From NCBI GenBank assembly GCA_028285415.1, contig JANQPF010000008.1, positions 62,001 to 126,000 on the forward strand: a DNA stretch of 64,000 nucleotides, in the 5' to 3' direction. The stretch is from Pseudomonadales bacterium. Its GTDB lineage: Bacteria; Pseudomonadota; Gammaproteobacteria; Pseudomonadales; Azotimanducaceae. The notes beneath the pieces were generated by a model. The model made no database searches. It was not told the DNA's origin and worked only from the letters and a program-made list of their open reading frames with translations. Shown here in pieces: positions 41,604 to 50,139 of the stretch. The first letter of the stretch is position 1. Every line of letters starts with the position of its first letter. The position numbers were made by a program, and so were the translations under genes.

Positions 41604-43013
41604 ATGCAGATCTCGAAAAGTAGGCACCTAAAGCAACTCTTGAGAACGCAAGATGTTTCGATAAGCGTCCTTTGCTATTTAGTGGCTGTGAATGCTGCAT
41701 GGTGGGTCGGTCTGCTGAACGCAACCAGTGTCGGAAATCACCTCCTTCTGAGTCCGGTTGTTTTTCTATTCAGCCTTGTTGCGTCCACTTTTGAATTGCC
41801 CGGGTTGCAGGGTAAGCGGATGCTGGTCGTTGCATTTCTGGCCACCCGATACGCAGCTATCGTTGTCATTTGCATGTTGGCAATAGCGTATTTCGGCAAA
41901 TTCGAGTTCGTGAGCCGTTATGCGATACTACTTTTTGGAGCCCTGCTCGTCACGGCTATCGTGAGCAACCGCCTGTTCCTCCGCTGGTGGTATTTCACCG
42001 GACGACGCGAACACCCGGACAACTTTCTCCAAGTGCTGGTCGTCGGCACAGGTAGCCGCGCTCGCCGCCTCATGCACGTTTACCAGAACAACTCGGATTG
42101 GGGCATCAACATAGTCGGTATGCTGGACCCTCTCACCGACGAAGGGATTGGGGAAAGTGAAGATGTTCCGATTCTCGGCAACATCCGGGAGATCAAGAAG
42201 ATATTGAAAGAATCCGTCGTAGATGAGGTCATCATATGTCTACCGCGCAGCCTGCTCGACGACGTCGGCGCCGTCGTCGAGGTGTGTGCAGAACAGGCAG
42301 TCTGCGTGAAGTTTCTCGCAGATATCTACGAAATCGAAGGAGGGCAATTCAATCTGGAGCGCATAGGCACGTGGCCGGTGCTGAGCCTCAACCCGATTTC
42401 GCGCGATGAGGGCTCGTTGATCGTTAAGCGAATCGTCGATCTGCTCATCACCGTTCCGGCTCTTCTGGTTCTTTCTCCATTGTTTTTGTTGACCGCTTTG
42501 GCAATCAAGCTTGAATCGCCGGGGCCCGTTTTCTTCAGGCAGGTCCGCGTCGGCTTGAACAAACGAAAATTCAGAATGATAAAGTTTCGCAGTATGTACC
42601 AGGACGCTGAACGGCGATTAGCGGAAATTGAACATCTAAATGAAGCCGATGGTCCGATCTTCAAGATGAAGAACGATCCGCGAGTGACCAAAGTTGGCAA
42701 GCTAATCAGACGAGCAAGCGTCGACGAACTCCCTCAACTGTTCAACGTCCTGTTTGGACAAATGAGCCTCGTGGGACCCAGACCAATGTCGACCAGGGAC
42801 GTCGATCTTTTCAGCAAAGGCATACAAAGAAAGCGATTCAGCGTCCGCCCTGGATTGGCGTGTTTGCGCGAAGTTTCAGGTCGTAGCGCTTTATCTTTCG
42901 ATCAGTGGTTGGCGCTGGATCTGAAGTACATCGACGAGTGGTCTTTGTGGCTTGATATCAAGATTTTGTTCAAATTGGTCCCCGCCGTGGTCATGGGGGA
43001 TGGCGCGGTGTAG
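41604..43013 (+). CDS. Polyprenyl-phosphate hexose-1-phosphate transferase (WbaP/WcaJ type)
   Basis: 469 aa. Four hydrophobic helices in the first 115 residues, then a CoA-binding-like cytoplasmic domain ('VLVVGTGSRARRLMHVY', 'DEVIICLPRSLL'), a membrane hairpin ('LLITVPALLVLSPLFLL') and the catalytic bacterial sugar transferase domain: 'MIKFRSMYQDAERR', 'RRASVDELPQLFNVLFGQ' and 'MSLVGPRPMSTRDVD'. It starts a repeat unit by moving a sugar phosphate to undecaprenyl phosphate. It is the first of two such enzymes in the window, and this one has the lower-G+C composition of the accessory region. It is followed 16 nt later by an SGNH hydrolase. Confidence 0.9.
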   Translation: MQISKSRHLKQLLRTQDVSISVLCYLVAVNAAWWVGLLNATSVGNHLLLSPVVFLFSLVASTFELPGLQGKRMLVVAFLATRYAAIVVICMLAIAYFGKFEFVSRYAILLFGALLVTAIVSNRLFLRWWYFTGRREHPDNFLQVLVVGTGSRARRLMHVYQNNSDWGINIVGMLDPLTDEGIGESEDVPILGNIREIKKILKESVVDEVIICLPRSLLDDVGAVVEVCAEQAVCVKFLADIYEIEGGQFNLERIGTWPVLSLNPISRDEGSLIVKRIVDLLITVPALLVLSPLFLLTALAIKLESPGPVFFRQVRVGLNKRKFRMIKFRSMYQDAERRLAEIEHLNEADGPIFKMKNDPRVTKVGKLIRRASVDELPQLFNVLFGQMSLVGPRPMSTRDVDLFSKGIQRKRFSVRPGLACLREVSGRSALSFDQWLALDLKYIDEWSLWLDIKILFKLVPAVVMGDGAV

Positions 43014-43029
43014 CAGACGCGGATTTCGC

Positions 43030-44079
43030 ATGTCTTCCCGAGTAAAACGCGCATTGACACAATGGTCATTGACCATCCTACTGAGCCTGCTGCTCACAGC
43101 TGCTGCCGCCGAACTATTGTTGCGCACAGCCTTTCAAGCGGAGTTTTTCTTGGACCCGAAATTCGAACCATTCTGGATCGAACACAATCGGAGTCTGGAG
43201 AAGGGCGATACGCAGGGTAGGGGACGGGATACGATATACGATCCGCAGCTAGGATGGCGCATGAAGCCGCTATACGAAGCGGAAGGTGTCCTCCATGACG
43301 AATACGGCTTTAGAACGGTACCTGAAGAAAGCGCCCAGACAACCCGTAGCTTTCTCTTTGTCGGCGATTCTTTCACTTACGGACTCGGCGTTTCTCACAC
43401 CGAGACGTTCGCCGCAAGAATTGGCCGAAAGTACAATGTCAGAGCGATTAACGCAGGAGTCAACGCGTACGGCGCAGACCAATCGCTTCTAATGTTAGAA
43501 AAGGAGGGCCCTGGACTGAGTCCTTCTTATGTCGTGCTGGGGTACTTTGTCGACGACTTCTTCCGAAACGCGATGGCCATTCGAGATCGACCTAAACCCT
43601 CCTTCCAAGCTGGTGAAAATCGAGCTGACTACGAACTTGCAGGTGTGCCAGTTGAGCAGCGTTCAACCTTCCTGAGGAAACACGATGAGCGTTCGCATGG
43701 CGGTCTGCAGATAGCAAATTTGGCGGGCTGGGCAAAAAAGCGGATCTTGAGAAACCTGGGGTACGAGTCCAGCGTCGATTACCCAGAACACGCTCGACTC
43801 AATCACTATATCCTCAAGCGATACAAACAGACTGCAGATAAGCTCGGTAGTAATCTCATCGTGCTGGTTTTTGGATATTGCAAGCGAGACGTTCCTGACT
43901 ACGAGTATGCAGAAAGCCAAATTATGGCAGCGTGTGGAGATCTTGGGTTGAACTGTATCAACACAGCCAACGCAATGCGTACCCACAAGAATTACGACGA
44001 GATGTACGGGAACAACTGCCATTTCTCCCCAGAAGGCCATGAATACGTAACAGAGCTGGTTTCTGCTCGAATCCGCTGA
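43030..44079 (+). CDS. SGNH/GDSL-type hydrolase with N-terminal membrane anchor
   Basis: 349 aa from the ATG at 43030, which directly precedes a basic N-terminus and one hydrophobic helix ('LTILLSLLLTAAAAELLLR', about 12-30). The extracytoplasmic domain carries 'FLFVGDSFTYGLGV' (nucleophile Ser114) and a C-terminal 'NNCHFSPEGHEYV' with the catalytic His. It likely acts as an esterase or acyl-transfer enzyme on the polymer. It differs from the 4.4-kb SGNH protein in having one rather than three helices. Confidence 0.78.
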   Translation: MSSRVKRALTQWSLTILLSLLLTAAAAELLLRTAFQAEFFLDPKFEPFWIEHNRSLEKGDTQGRGRDTIYDPQLGWRMKPLYEAEGVLHDEYGFRTVPEESAQTTRSFLFVGDSFTYGLGVSHTETFAARIGRKYNVRAINAGVNAYGADQSLLMLEKEGPGLSPSYVVLGYFVDDFFRNAMAIRDRPKPSFQAGENRADYELAGVPVEQRSTFLRKHDERSHGGLQIANLAGWAKKRILRNLGYESSVDYPEHARLNHYILKRYKQTADKLGSNLIVLVFGYCKRDVPDYEYAESQIMAACGDLGLNCINTANAMRTHKNYDEMYGNNCHFSPEGHEYVTELVSARIR

Positions 44080-44106
44080 GCCTGTACCTCGCGCCCCTGA
44101 ATTGCG

Positions 44107-44122
44107 CATAATATATATTATG
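44107..44122. repeat. 16-bp perfect AT-rich palindrome
   Basis: CATAATATATATTATG reads the same on both strands. It lies 28 nt after the SGNH hydrolase stop. It could be a dimeric regulator site or simply an AT-rich promoter core, since it contains TATATT and TATTAT. The nearest downstream gene, the flippase, starts 342 nt away. Confidence 0.5.
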
Positions 44123-44203
44123 TTAAATTTTGAAAGTGACGCTCTCGGCGGACTTGGATCAATGGCTCAGAGGGACCCGCTTCCACCGTTGTTGATCCCC
44201 CCG

Positions 44204-44410
44204 CTAATCCGTGTTGCCCGTCCCTGCCGGCGCCAACTGCGTAAGTCTCATGCCAGATCCCGACGTCACCGTTTTGAACGCGTTCCACACTGGCAGATGC
44301 TCAGCGCTCTGAGCGGTTGCATACTCCTCCAAAGCGGCTGAGTCCCGAGTCCGACCCATTTTTACGTTGTCAACAAGGAATGCGCACAACGCTTTCCGAA
44401 ATACCCGCAC
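44204..44410 (-). CDS. Possible 68-aa ORF, unknown
   Basis: A minus-strand frame starting MRVFRKALCAFLVDN with fairly protein-like composition ('RDSAALEEYATAQSAEHL'). It has no recognised family and no clear ribosome-binding site. It may be a remnant of a longer gene lost at the region boundary, or chance. Confidence 0.2.
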   Translation of the reverse strand: MRVFRKALCAFLVDNVKMGRTRDSAALEEYATAQSAEHLPVWNAFKTVTSGSGMRLTQLAPAGTGNTD

Positions 44411-44463
44411 ATTGATAGGGTTTGGCTCATACCCTTGAAAACGTTGTCACGCCACGTCGTCAG

Positions 44464-45990
44464 ATGAGTCAGACCGGACACACCCAACTTTCCAGCAACG
44501 TCGCCGCGTCCGCGGTTGCGTTTGCCGTAGCGGTTGTGATCGGTTTCATCATGCCGCGCCTCATCTACGAATCGGTCGGACAAATCCCTTTAGGTTTATG
44601 GGACTTAGGATGGTCATTTCTAATCTATGTTAGCTTTTCCGGTATCGGCTTCGGGCCCGCGATCAGCTATTTCACGGCGAATCTGCGTGCTTCCGGGGAC
44701 TTCCGGGACGTGACCGTCTTCTGCGCAACCGGCGTGTGGTGTCAGCTCGTGTTTGCGCTGGCTCTGGCGCTGACTTTTGTCGGTGGTTTTTCGCTCATTG
44801 CCGGTTCTGCCACCCAGATTGGCGCCAATGACTCCGAACTCCTCGGACAAATTGGATTCTATCTGGGTTTAAGCGTCGGCTTTGTCGTATTCGGAGACTT
44901 CGCACAAGGGCTGCTGCTCGGCTCCCACAAGGCACGGGTTGCAGAGCTAATCAATACCGCGCATGACATTGCGCTCGCCGTCGCCATGATCATTGCACTG
45001 TTACTCGGTTACGGCATTGTGGGCCTGGCCGTGGTGACCGCGGTACTGCGCTTCGCAGCCGAAGCCGTACGCTTCAGCTACGCCACCAGCCACTGCATGG
45101 AATTCAGTGCGCATCCGGAGCTATTTCGCGTGAGCGCCGTGCGTAAGCTGGTCCGCTACGGGATAAAAACATCGGTCAGCGTCGTGCAGGAACTGGTCCT
45201 TTTTCAGATTGCGCGTCTGGTCCTCTTTTTCAGCGCCGGGCCGCTCGCGCTCGCCGCGTTCTCGCGCTATACCACGATTGCGAGACAGATCAATCGACTG
45301 GTCGACCGGCTCAGCATCTCGGTGCCGGCAATTGCCAGCGGCTATCTGGCCGAAGGGAATCAGAGCGCGATACGTGCTCTCTACCTGAACGGCGCCCAGG
45401 CAGGACTGCTGCTTACACTGCCGATAGTCTGTATTTTCGCCGTGTACGGCGATGCCATTGTCCAGCTATGGATGGGCGAAGAGTTTGTTGTTGCCAACGT
45501 TTCCAGCCTGCTTGCAGGCGCGTGTCTACTGCACTCGAACTACGCCATCAGCAATCGTACGCTGAGCGGCACCAATCAGCATGGACGCATCTCGCTGCTG
45601 TGTCTTTTTGCATCGGCTTTCGTCATGCTCGTCGCGGTTCAAATAACATTTCCATTGACGCAGGTCGAAGCGGCGGGAATCATCATGCTCGCCTCGATCA
45701 TCGCCGTGCAGCTGCCTTACATCGTGTTTGCGGGTTTCAAGCTACAGATCTCCGTTCACGACCTGGTCACACAGGCATACGGTAAGCCGCTCCTCGTGAA
45801 CACGCTGTTTCTGGCCGCCCTGCTCGGCACGCGCAACATGCTGGCCAACGGTTACCCGCTGTGGAGCTTCACCCTCGTTGTGGCAGCCTCGTTGGCGCTA
45901 CTGTATGTCTACTGGCGCTTCATTCTGAGCGCATCCAGCAAGCAGGCCATACGCGAGCTCAGAAACGTGGACCTCAGGATGGCCAGCTGA
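44464..45990 (+). CDS. Wzx-type polysaccharide flippase
   Basis: 508 aa from the ATG at 44464; a TTG at 44422 would add 14 residues. The MATE/Wzx-like layout has about 12-14 hydrophobic helices beginning 'VAASAVAFAVAVVIGFIMPRLIYE' (broken by MPR) and paired-helix repeats, with few charged residues inside the membrane. It should flip undecaprenyl-diphosphate-linked repeat units to the periplasm for the Wzy-type protein at 2897. It is G+C-rich, unlike the genes to its left, and ends 1 nt before the TIGR03013-like sugar transferase. Confidence 0.85.
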   Translation: MSQTGHTQLSSNVAASAVAFAVAVVIGFIMPRLIYESVGQIPLGLWDLGWSFLIYVSFSGIGFGPAISYFTANLRASGDFRDVTVFCATGVWCQLVFALALALTFVGGFSLIAGSATQIGANDSELLGQIGFYLGLSVGFVVFGDFAQGLLLGSHKARVAELINTAHDIALAVAMIIALLLGYGIVGLAVVTAVLRFAAEAVRFSYATSHCMEFSAHPELFRVSAVRKLVRYGIKTSVSVVQELVLFQIARLVLFFSAGPLALAAFSRYTTIARQINRLVDRLSISVPAIASGYLAEGNQSAIRALYLNGAQAGLLLTLPIVCIFAVYGDAIVQLWMGEEFVVANVSSLLAGACLLHSNYAISNRTLSGTNQHGRISLLCLFASAFVMLVAVQITFPLTQVEAAGIIMLASIIAVQLPYIVFAGFKLQISVHDLVTQAYGKPLLVNTLFLAALLGTRNMLANGYPLWSFTLVVAASLALLYVYWRFILSASSKQAIRELRNVDLRMAS

Positions 45991-45991
45991 C

Positions 45992-47407
45992 ATGGCACAC
46001 ATACGCATCCTGAGGCACTATATACATACGCCGTTCCTCATTACCGCGGCGCTCGAATCGATTGCCATCGGATTCGCCGCATATACCGGCTTCTTTACGC
46101 GTTACGGTGAGTTCCCCGTTTTCTACGAGCATTTACCGTTTGCCGTTTCATTCGGCTTGATGCTCACCTTTTTCATGGCGGCCATGGGCGTGTACGAAGC
46201 GCGTCTGCGCGAGGGCTACGTAGGTGTACTCCTGCGCACCGCAGTTGCGATGTTCCTGCTCGGCACGCTGGGCATGGCTGTGCTGCTCTATCTGGCTACC
46301 GGTCTATCAGAGGGCCGCGGCGTCCTCCTCTTTGCCACGATCGAGGCGTTCATTTTCGTCGCGTTTCTACGCTGGCTGACATCAAACCTCATCGGCGACG
46401 ATTTCATGAAACGTCGGGTTTGCGTGCTCGGAGCCGGTAACCGCGCAATCAAAATTGCCAGCCGGATGCGCCGCCGATCCGATCAGCGCGCGTTTATCCT
46501 CACTGGGTTTCTGCGCCAGGCGGGCACCGACGATGTGGTGTCTGAGTACGGCGCGAGCGTCATGGACTATCCGAAACATGGGCTCCTCAACTTCTGTGTT
46601 GACCAGGACGTCGACGAGATTGTGGTCGCTGCGGACGACCGCCGGGCGGATTCGACCAATACCCCCCTACCCTTCGATGAGCTGATGGACTGCCGCCTGT
46701 CCGGCATTGAAGTCTGCGAGGTGCAGAACTTCATCGAACGTGAGGCGTGTAAGCTCGACGTCGACCTGCTGCAGCGATCCTGGCTCGTCTATTCGGACGG
46801 ATTCTCGACGGGCTGGTGGCGCGCGTTCACCAAGCGCACCTTCGACATTCTGGCGGCTATCGGGCTACTACTGGTCTTTGCGCCGATCATCCTGCTCACG
46901 GCGCTGGCCGTAGCCATCTGCGACCGCTTCCGTGGTCCCATCCTCTACCGTCAGGAACGCGTCGGTCTCGACGGCGAAATCATCCAGGTCATGAAGTTTC
47001 GTACCATGCGGGTCAACGCAGAGGAAGACGGCGCCGTCTGGGCCGATCGCAACGATCCGCGTCTGACTCGCATCGGCGGTTTCCTGCGCCGCGCCCATCT
47101 GGATGAGCTGCCGCAGCTCTTCAGCGTTCTTTCCGGTAAGATGAGCATGGTCGGCCCGCGCCCGGAACGGCCGGTATTCGTCGATAGCCTGCAGGCTCAG
47201 CTGCCCTATTACGAGCAGCGTCATCGTGTCAAACCCGGCGTCACCGGCTGGGCGCAGCTGTGCTATCCGTATGGCGCTTCGGTGCAGGATGCCAAAGAAA
47301 AGCTGCAGTACGATCTCTACTATCTGAAAAACCACAGCGTGCTCCTCGACCTCATCATCCTCCTACAGACCGTCGAGGTTGTGCTCGTCGGGGAAGGGTC
47401 ACGATGA
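45992..47407 (+). CDS. Initiating sugar transferase, XrtA/PEP-CTERM-associated (TIGR03013-like)
   Basis: 471 aa. N-terminal helices (about 15-125), a Rossmann-like middle region ('VCVLGAGNRAIKIASRM'), a characteristic 'VDLLQRSWLVYSDGF' (about 255-270), then the catalytic domain: 'PILYRQERVGLDGE', 'MKFRTMRVNAEEDG', 'RRAHLDELPQLFSVLSGK', 'MSMVGPRPERPVF' and 'RVKPGVTGWAQL'. The middle motif and the length match the exosortase-system subfamily. It is a second polyprenyl-phosphate sugar transferase beside the one at 41604, so the region may initiate two different repeat units or one may be redundant. Confidence 0.88.
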   Translation: MAHIRILRHYIHTPFLITAALESIAIGFAAYTGFFTRYGEFPVFYEHLPFAVSFGLMLTFFMAAMGVYEARLREGYVGVLLRTAVAMFLLGTLGMAVLLYLATGLSEGRGVLLFATIEAFIFVAFLRWLTSNLIGDDFMKRRVCVLGAGNRAIKIASRMRRRSDQRAFILTGFLRQAGTDDVVSEYGASVMDYPKHGLLNFCVDQDVDEIVVAADDRRADSTNTPLPFDELMDCRLSGIEVCEVQNFIEREACKLDVDLLQRSWLVYSDGFSTGWWRAFTKRTFDILAAIGLLLVFAPIILLTALAVAICDRFRGPILYRQERVGLDGEIIQVMKFRTMRVNAEEDGAVWADRNDPRLTRIGGFLRRAHLDELPQLFSVLSGKMSMVGPRPERPVFVDSLQAQLPYYEQRHRVKPGVTGWAQLCYPYGASVQDAKEKLQYDLYYLKNHSVLLDLIILLQTVEVVLVGEGSR

Positions 47408-47420
47408 GGTGTACCTCGTC

Positions 47421-47861
47421 ATGAGCGAACAATCCGGCGACGACGCCGCCGACAGCAGCGACCAGTCCCGCCTGACGCTCGTCTGGGACGTCATCGTCTT
47501 CCAATTCAAGCTCGCAGCTGATGGATTGCGGGATCTCGCATTGGTCCCCATTTCTCTGGTTGCGGCGCTGGCCGGTCTCCTCGTCGGCGGCAGCCGACCG
47601 GCGCGCTATTTCCACCAGGTGCTGAAATTCGGCAGGCGCACCGAATACTGGATCAATCTCTTCGGCTACCGGCGTCGCGGCGCCACCTCCGACGACATTC
47701 TCCGGCCGATTCAGGACCGGGTATTCGAAGAGGCGGAAAACAACCCCTGGTTGCAGAAAGCCGGGACGAAAATCGACAAAACGCTGGACAATGTCGGTCA
47801 GGCGATCGTCCGCGGCGCCAGTGAAAAGTCGCCGGAGCAAAAGTCCGGCGAGGACGTCTGA
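47421..47861 (+). CDS. Conserved hypothetical membrane-associated protein
   Basis: 146 aa from the ATG at 47421, 13 nt after the sugar transferase stop; the frame is open upstream into the preceding gene. An acidic N-terminus is followed by 'VWDVIVFQFKLAADGLRDLALVPISLVAALAGLL' (a single amphipathic/hydrophobic region broken by charged residues, about 17-50), then 'RTEYWINLFGYRRRG' and a helical, charged C-terminus. I do not recognise a named family. The position suggests a role with the Wzx-type flippase/sugar transferase pair. Confidence 0.65.
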   Translation: MSEQSGDDAADSSDQSRLTLVWDVIVFQFKLAADGLRDLALVPISLVAALAGLLVGGSRPARYFHQVLKFGRRTEYWINLFGYRRRGATSDDILRPIQDRVFEEAENNPWLQKAGTKIDKTLDNVGQAIVRGASEKSPEQKSGEDV

Positions 47862-47929
47862 CCCTATTCGACAACCTGCCGATTGCCTTCTACTTTTAGA
47901 GTAGCCAATCACGAATCTGCAGGGCTCAA

Positions 47930-48142
47930 GTGAAAGGACTCATCCCTCTAGGTTGCGCCGCCATCCTGGCCCTTGCCGGTTGCGGCAACAAAAAATTCGA
48001 AGCGATACCGGATCAGGATCTGGCCGACTCCATGCACGAGTGCCGCATGTCACAGGACCAGAGCCCCGGCATGGCCATCCGCTGCGACAACGTCGAGCGT
48101 GAGTGTAAGCGGCGCCGCAACGACGGACGCTACGTGTGCTGA
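47930..48142 (+). CDS. Small lipoprotein
   Basis: 70 aa with a GTG start. Signal peptide with lipobox 'ILALAGC' gives a lipidated Cys18, followed by a charged mature part with three further cysteines ('HECRMSQ', 'IRCDNVERECKRRR') and a C-terminal Cys. The even number of non-lipidated cysteines suggests disulfides in the periplasm. Its stop overlaps the start of the next gene, so the two are coupled. Function unknown. Confidence 0.7.
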   Translation: MKGLIPLGCAAILALAGCGNKKFEAIPDQDLADSMHECRMSQDQSPGMAIRCDNVERECKRRRNDGRYVC

Positions 48143-49200
48143 AGAGACCACTGGCCTGGGCCGCAATCTGGCTGGTGTCCCTGCCTGTGCCGGGACAGGC
48201 GGCCACCGCGGAGATGCCCATCTACGGCGGCCTCGGCCTCACTCTGAGCAAGGTCCTGCCCGACGAGCAGACCGGCGCAGAGATCACCAACCCACCTGGC
48301 GCAGCGTTACCCGACAACCGATCCATGGCGCTACCGCCGATCGAGCCCGGCGGCCTGCATCCCTGGCATCACCTCATCGAGCCGCAACTGCCGCGGCTCT
48401 ACCGGGACAGCCCGCACGAAGCCTATGTCATGCTGAACGCCAACAAAGAGGTGATGCGTGTGGTTGCACACGTGGACAATCCGGACTGCGGCGACAGCTT
48501 CGACTGGCTCAAGCGCACGATCAGCAAGAAGTACGAGGTCGAAGGCGACGCTGAGTACACCAACGCCGCCGGAGAGCGGGCCCTGCGCGTGGTGTTCAGC
48601 AGCCGCCAGATTGACGTGAGCTGCGGCAAACGGCTGACCATGGATTACCTGGATGCCACCATGATTGGCATCTGGGCGGAAACCCAGACACGGCGCTACG
48701 CCGCGCACGAGCGCGAAATCGCCAAGCTCGACAAGCGCAAGTTGGTCCTCGAGCGACGCAAGCAGGTGCGCTTTGCCGACACGTTTACGCTGGGGGATCA
48801 GTACCGCCTGGAAGGCGCCTTCGGCATCCGTTTCGAACGTCCCTTCGCCCGCAATTCAACCCAGCAGTTCCCCATCGACCAGCCGTTTTATGCCGTACTG
48901 CCCGTCATGCCGGATCCCTTCGTCAACGGCGACGTGGAGCTGACCATATCGCCCGCGAAGCATCCCATTGTCATTCGCGGGCGCTTCCACAACGTCGAGT
49001 TCGACACGATTGCCGAGGCGCTGCGGGCGAAATACGGCCTGCCGATGAAGTCGTCGTCACGCCACATCATTCACAAGGTGAACGGCGACCACGTCATTCT
49101 CAAACGTCTGGACAACGAGGTTGAGCTTGCGTTCATCGACAACAGCGAGCAGCTGGCTCAGCGCGAGCGCCTGTGGGAAAAAGAAAGCGAGGGACTGTGA
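48136..49200 (+). CDS. Exported protein of unknown function
   Basis: 354 aa, GTG start inside the 3' end of the lipoprotein gene. A cleavable signal peptide is evident ('LAWAAIWLVSLPVPGQAATA'). The mature part is charged and without membrane segments, with a basic helical stretch ('EREIAKLDKRKLVLERRKQ', about 191-209) and 'MDYLDATMIGIWAE'. No family was recognised. With the lipoprotein it may form a small periplasmic pair. Confidence 0.68.
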   Translation: MLKRPLAWAAIWLVSLPVPGQAATAEMPIYGGLGLTLSKVLPDEQTGAEITNPPGAALPDNRSMALPPIEPGGLHPWHHLIEPQLPRLYRDSPHEAYVMLNANKEVMRVVAHVDNPDCGDSFDWLKRTISKKYEVEGDAEYTNAAGERALRVVFSSRQIDVSCGKRLTMDYLDATMIGIWAETQTRRYAAHEREIAKLDKRKLVLERRKQVRFADTFTLGDQYRLEGAFGIRFERPFARNSTQQFPIDQPFYAVLPVMPDPFVNGDVELTISPAKHPIVIRGRFHNVEFDTIAEALRAKYGLPMKSSSRHIIHKVNGDHVILKRLDNEVELAFIDNSEQLAQRERLWEKESEGL

Positions 49201-49351
49201 ACGGAACACCGTGCCGTGCCGCCCCACCCCGCCGTGACCGCCGCGTGCTGCGCGACCGTCGTCGTCGCAGCAGCACCATTCAACACGCCGACAGGCGTCG
49301 CGGCGAGCGCCGCGCGACGGTCTTACAGGCGTATCTCTGGTCTGCCGGACG

Positions 49352-49375
49352 CGCCTGAGAGAATTTTCTCAGGCG
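49352..49375. terminator. Inverted repeat between convergent genes
   Basis: CGCCTGAGA, a 6-nt loop, and TCTCAGGCG form a perfect 9-bp stem that overlaps the stop codon of the minus-strand DUF1631-like gene. No T-tract follows on either strand, so it is not a canonical intrinsic terminator. The position between convergent genes makes a 3'-end role plausible. A second GC-rich hairpin lies near 49295-49319. Confidence 0.35.
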
Positions 49376-49983
49376 GTAGATACCGACAGCTGATCGAGCT
49401 CAGCCATCGTGTAGTAGCCGGCATCCTCCAGATCCGTGTTGATCCGGCCGTAGACACCGCCCAGGCGATCCAGCACAAAGCGGGCGAAGAGGCTCTGCAC
49501 GGTCGCAATGGAGTACTTGTCGAACTGCACGCTGCGGCAGGTCATGACAAAGTGAAACGCCACTTCTTCCGGGCTTACCGGCAGTAATCGGCGATCCACC
49601 TCACGATGCGTGGCGTGTGCCGTGCGCTCGGCAATGCTCTGCATGACCGGCCCGAAATGCGCTGCGCACTTGGCCGCCATCTCGTTGGCAAGCAGCCGCT
49701 CCTCGATGCGATCGGCGCTCTGATCAGGCGCGCTCAGCCAGTGCTGGCCGGCCGACTTCACCCGTTTGGCAAAGGTTTTCAGCAGATGTTGACGGCGGAA
49801 CCGGAGTTCGCGCATGAGCTCTACCACACGTCGCTGCTGCACCTGATCGTCGTTGGCGTACGCAAGCTCAAACAAACCGTCTTCGATGTTGGAATAGAAG
49901 CCTTCCATCAGCTGCATGAGCTCGCCCGTCACGTGTGTGTGAATGGCTCCGAACAGTGATTTAGGATCTCCCGACTGCTGCAT
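49369..49983 (-). CDS. DUF1631-like protein (short form)
   Basis: 204 aa. A mostly helical, soluble protein with 'MEGFYSNIEDGLFELAYANDD' broken around residues 26-46 and 'RRVVELMRELRFRRQHLLKTF' (about 51-71), resembling the N-terminal region of DUF1631 proteins, which are usually several hundred residues. It ends 'YYTMAELDQLSVSTA'. It could be a truncated or compact member of that family. It lies 156 nt downstream of gspM on the same strand. Confidence 0.5.
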   Translation of the reverse strand: MQQSGDPKSLFGAIHTHVTGELMQLMEGFYSNIEDGLFELAYANDDQVQQRRVVELMRELRFRRQHLLKTFAKRVKSAGQHWLSAPDQSADRIEERLLANEMAAKCAAHFGPVMQSIAERTAHATHREVDRRLLPVSPEEVAFHFVMTCRSVQFDKYSIATVQSLFARFVLDRLGGVYGRINTDLEDAGYYTMAELDQLSVSTA

Positions 49984-50139
49984 CCCGTCCCTCTAGTCTC
50001 TCGTCGAATGAAGGTCAGTTTATGACCTGGAGGGGCAAATTCGTTGATCAGAGTCCGCGAGCAGCGAGAACCACGTCTCGCATTGGCATGATCGGACTGA
50101 AGAACCCGCGCTTTCTGCCGAGCGGATTGACCCTCAGCG

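Larger units (their letters stand above)
44080..44463. other. Intergenic region at the composition boundary
   Basis: 384 bp between the SGNH hydrolase and the flippase genes. It contains an AT-rich 16-bp perfect palindrome (44107-44122) and a possible short minus-strand ORF. No insertion sequence, tRNA, att-like direct repeat or terminator was recognised. G+C content and codon choice rise sharply on the right side of this gap. Confidence 0.5.

Noticed and set aside
49296-49319. GC-rich hairpin after the exported-protein gene as an intrinsic terminator
   Set aside because: No T-tract follows, and it lies about 100 nt past the stop codon. It is not strong enough to list separately.
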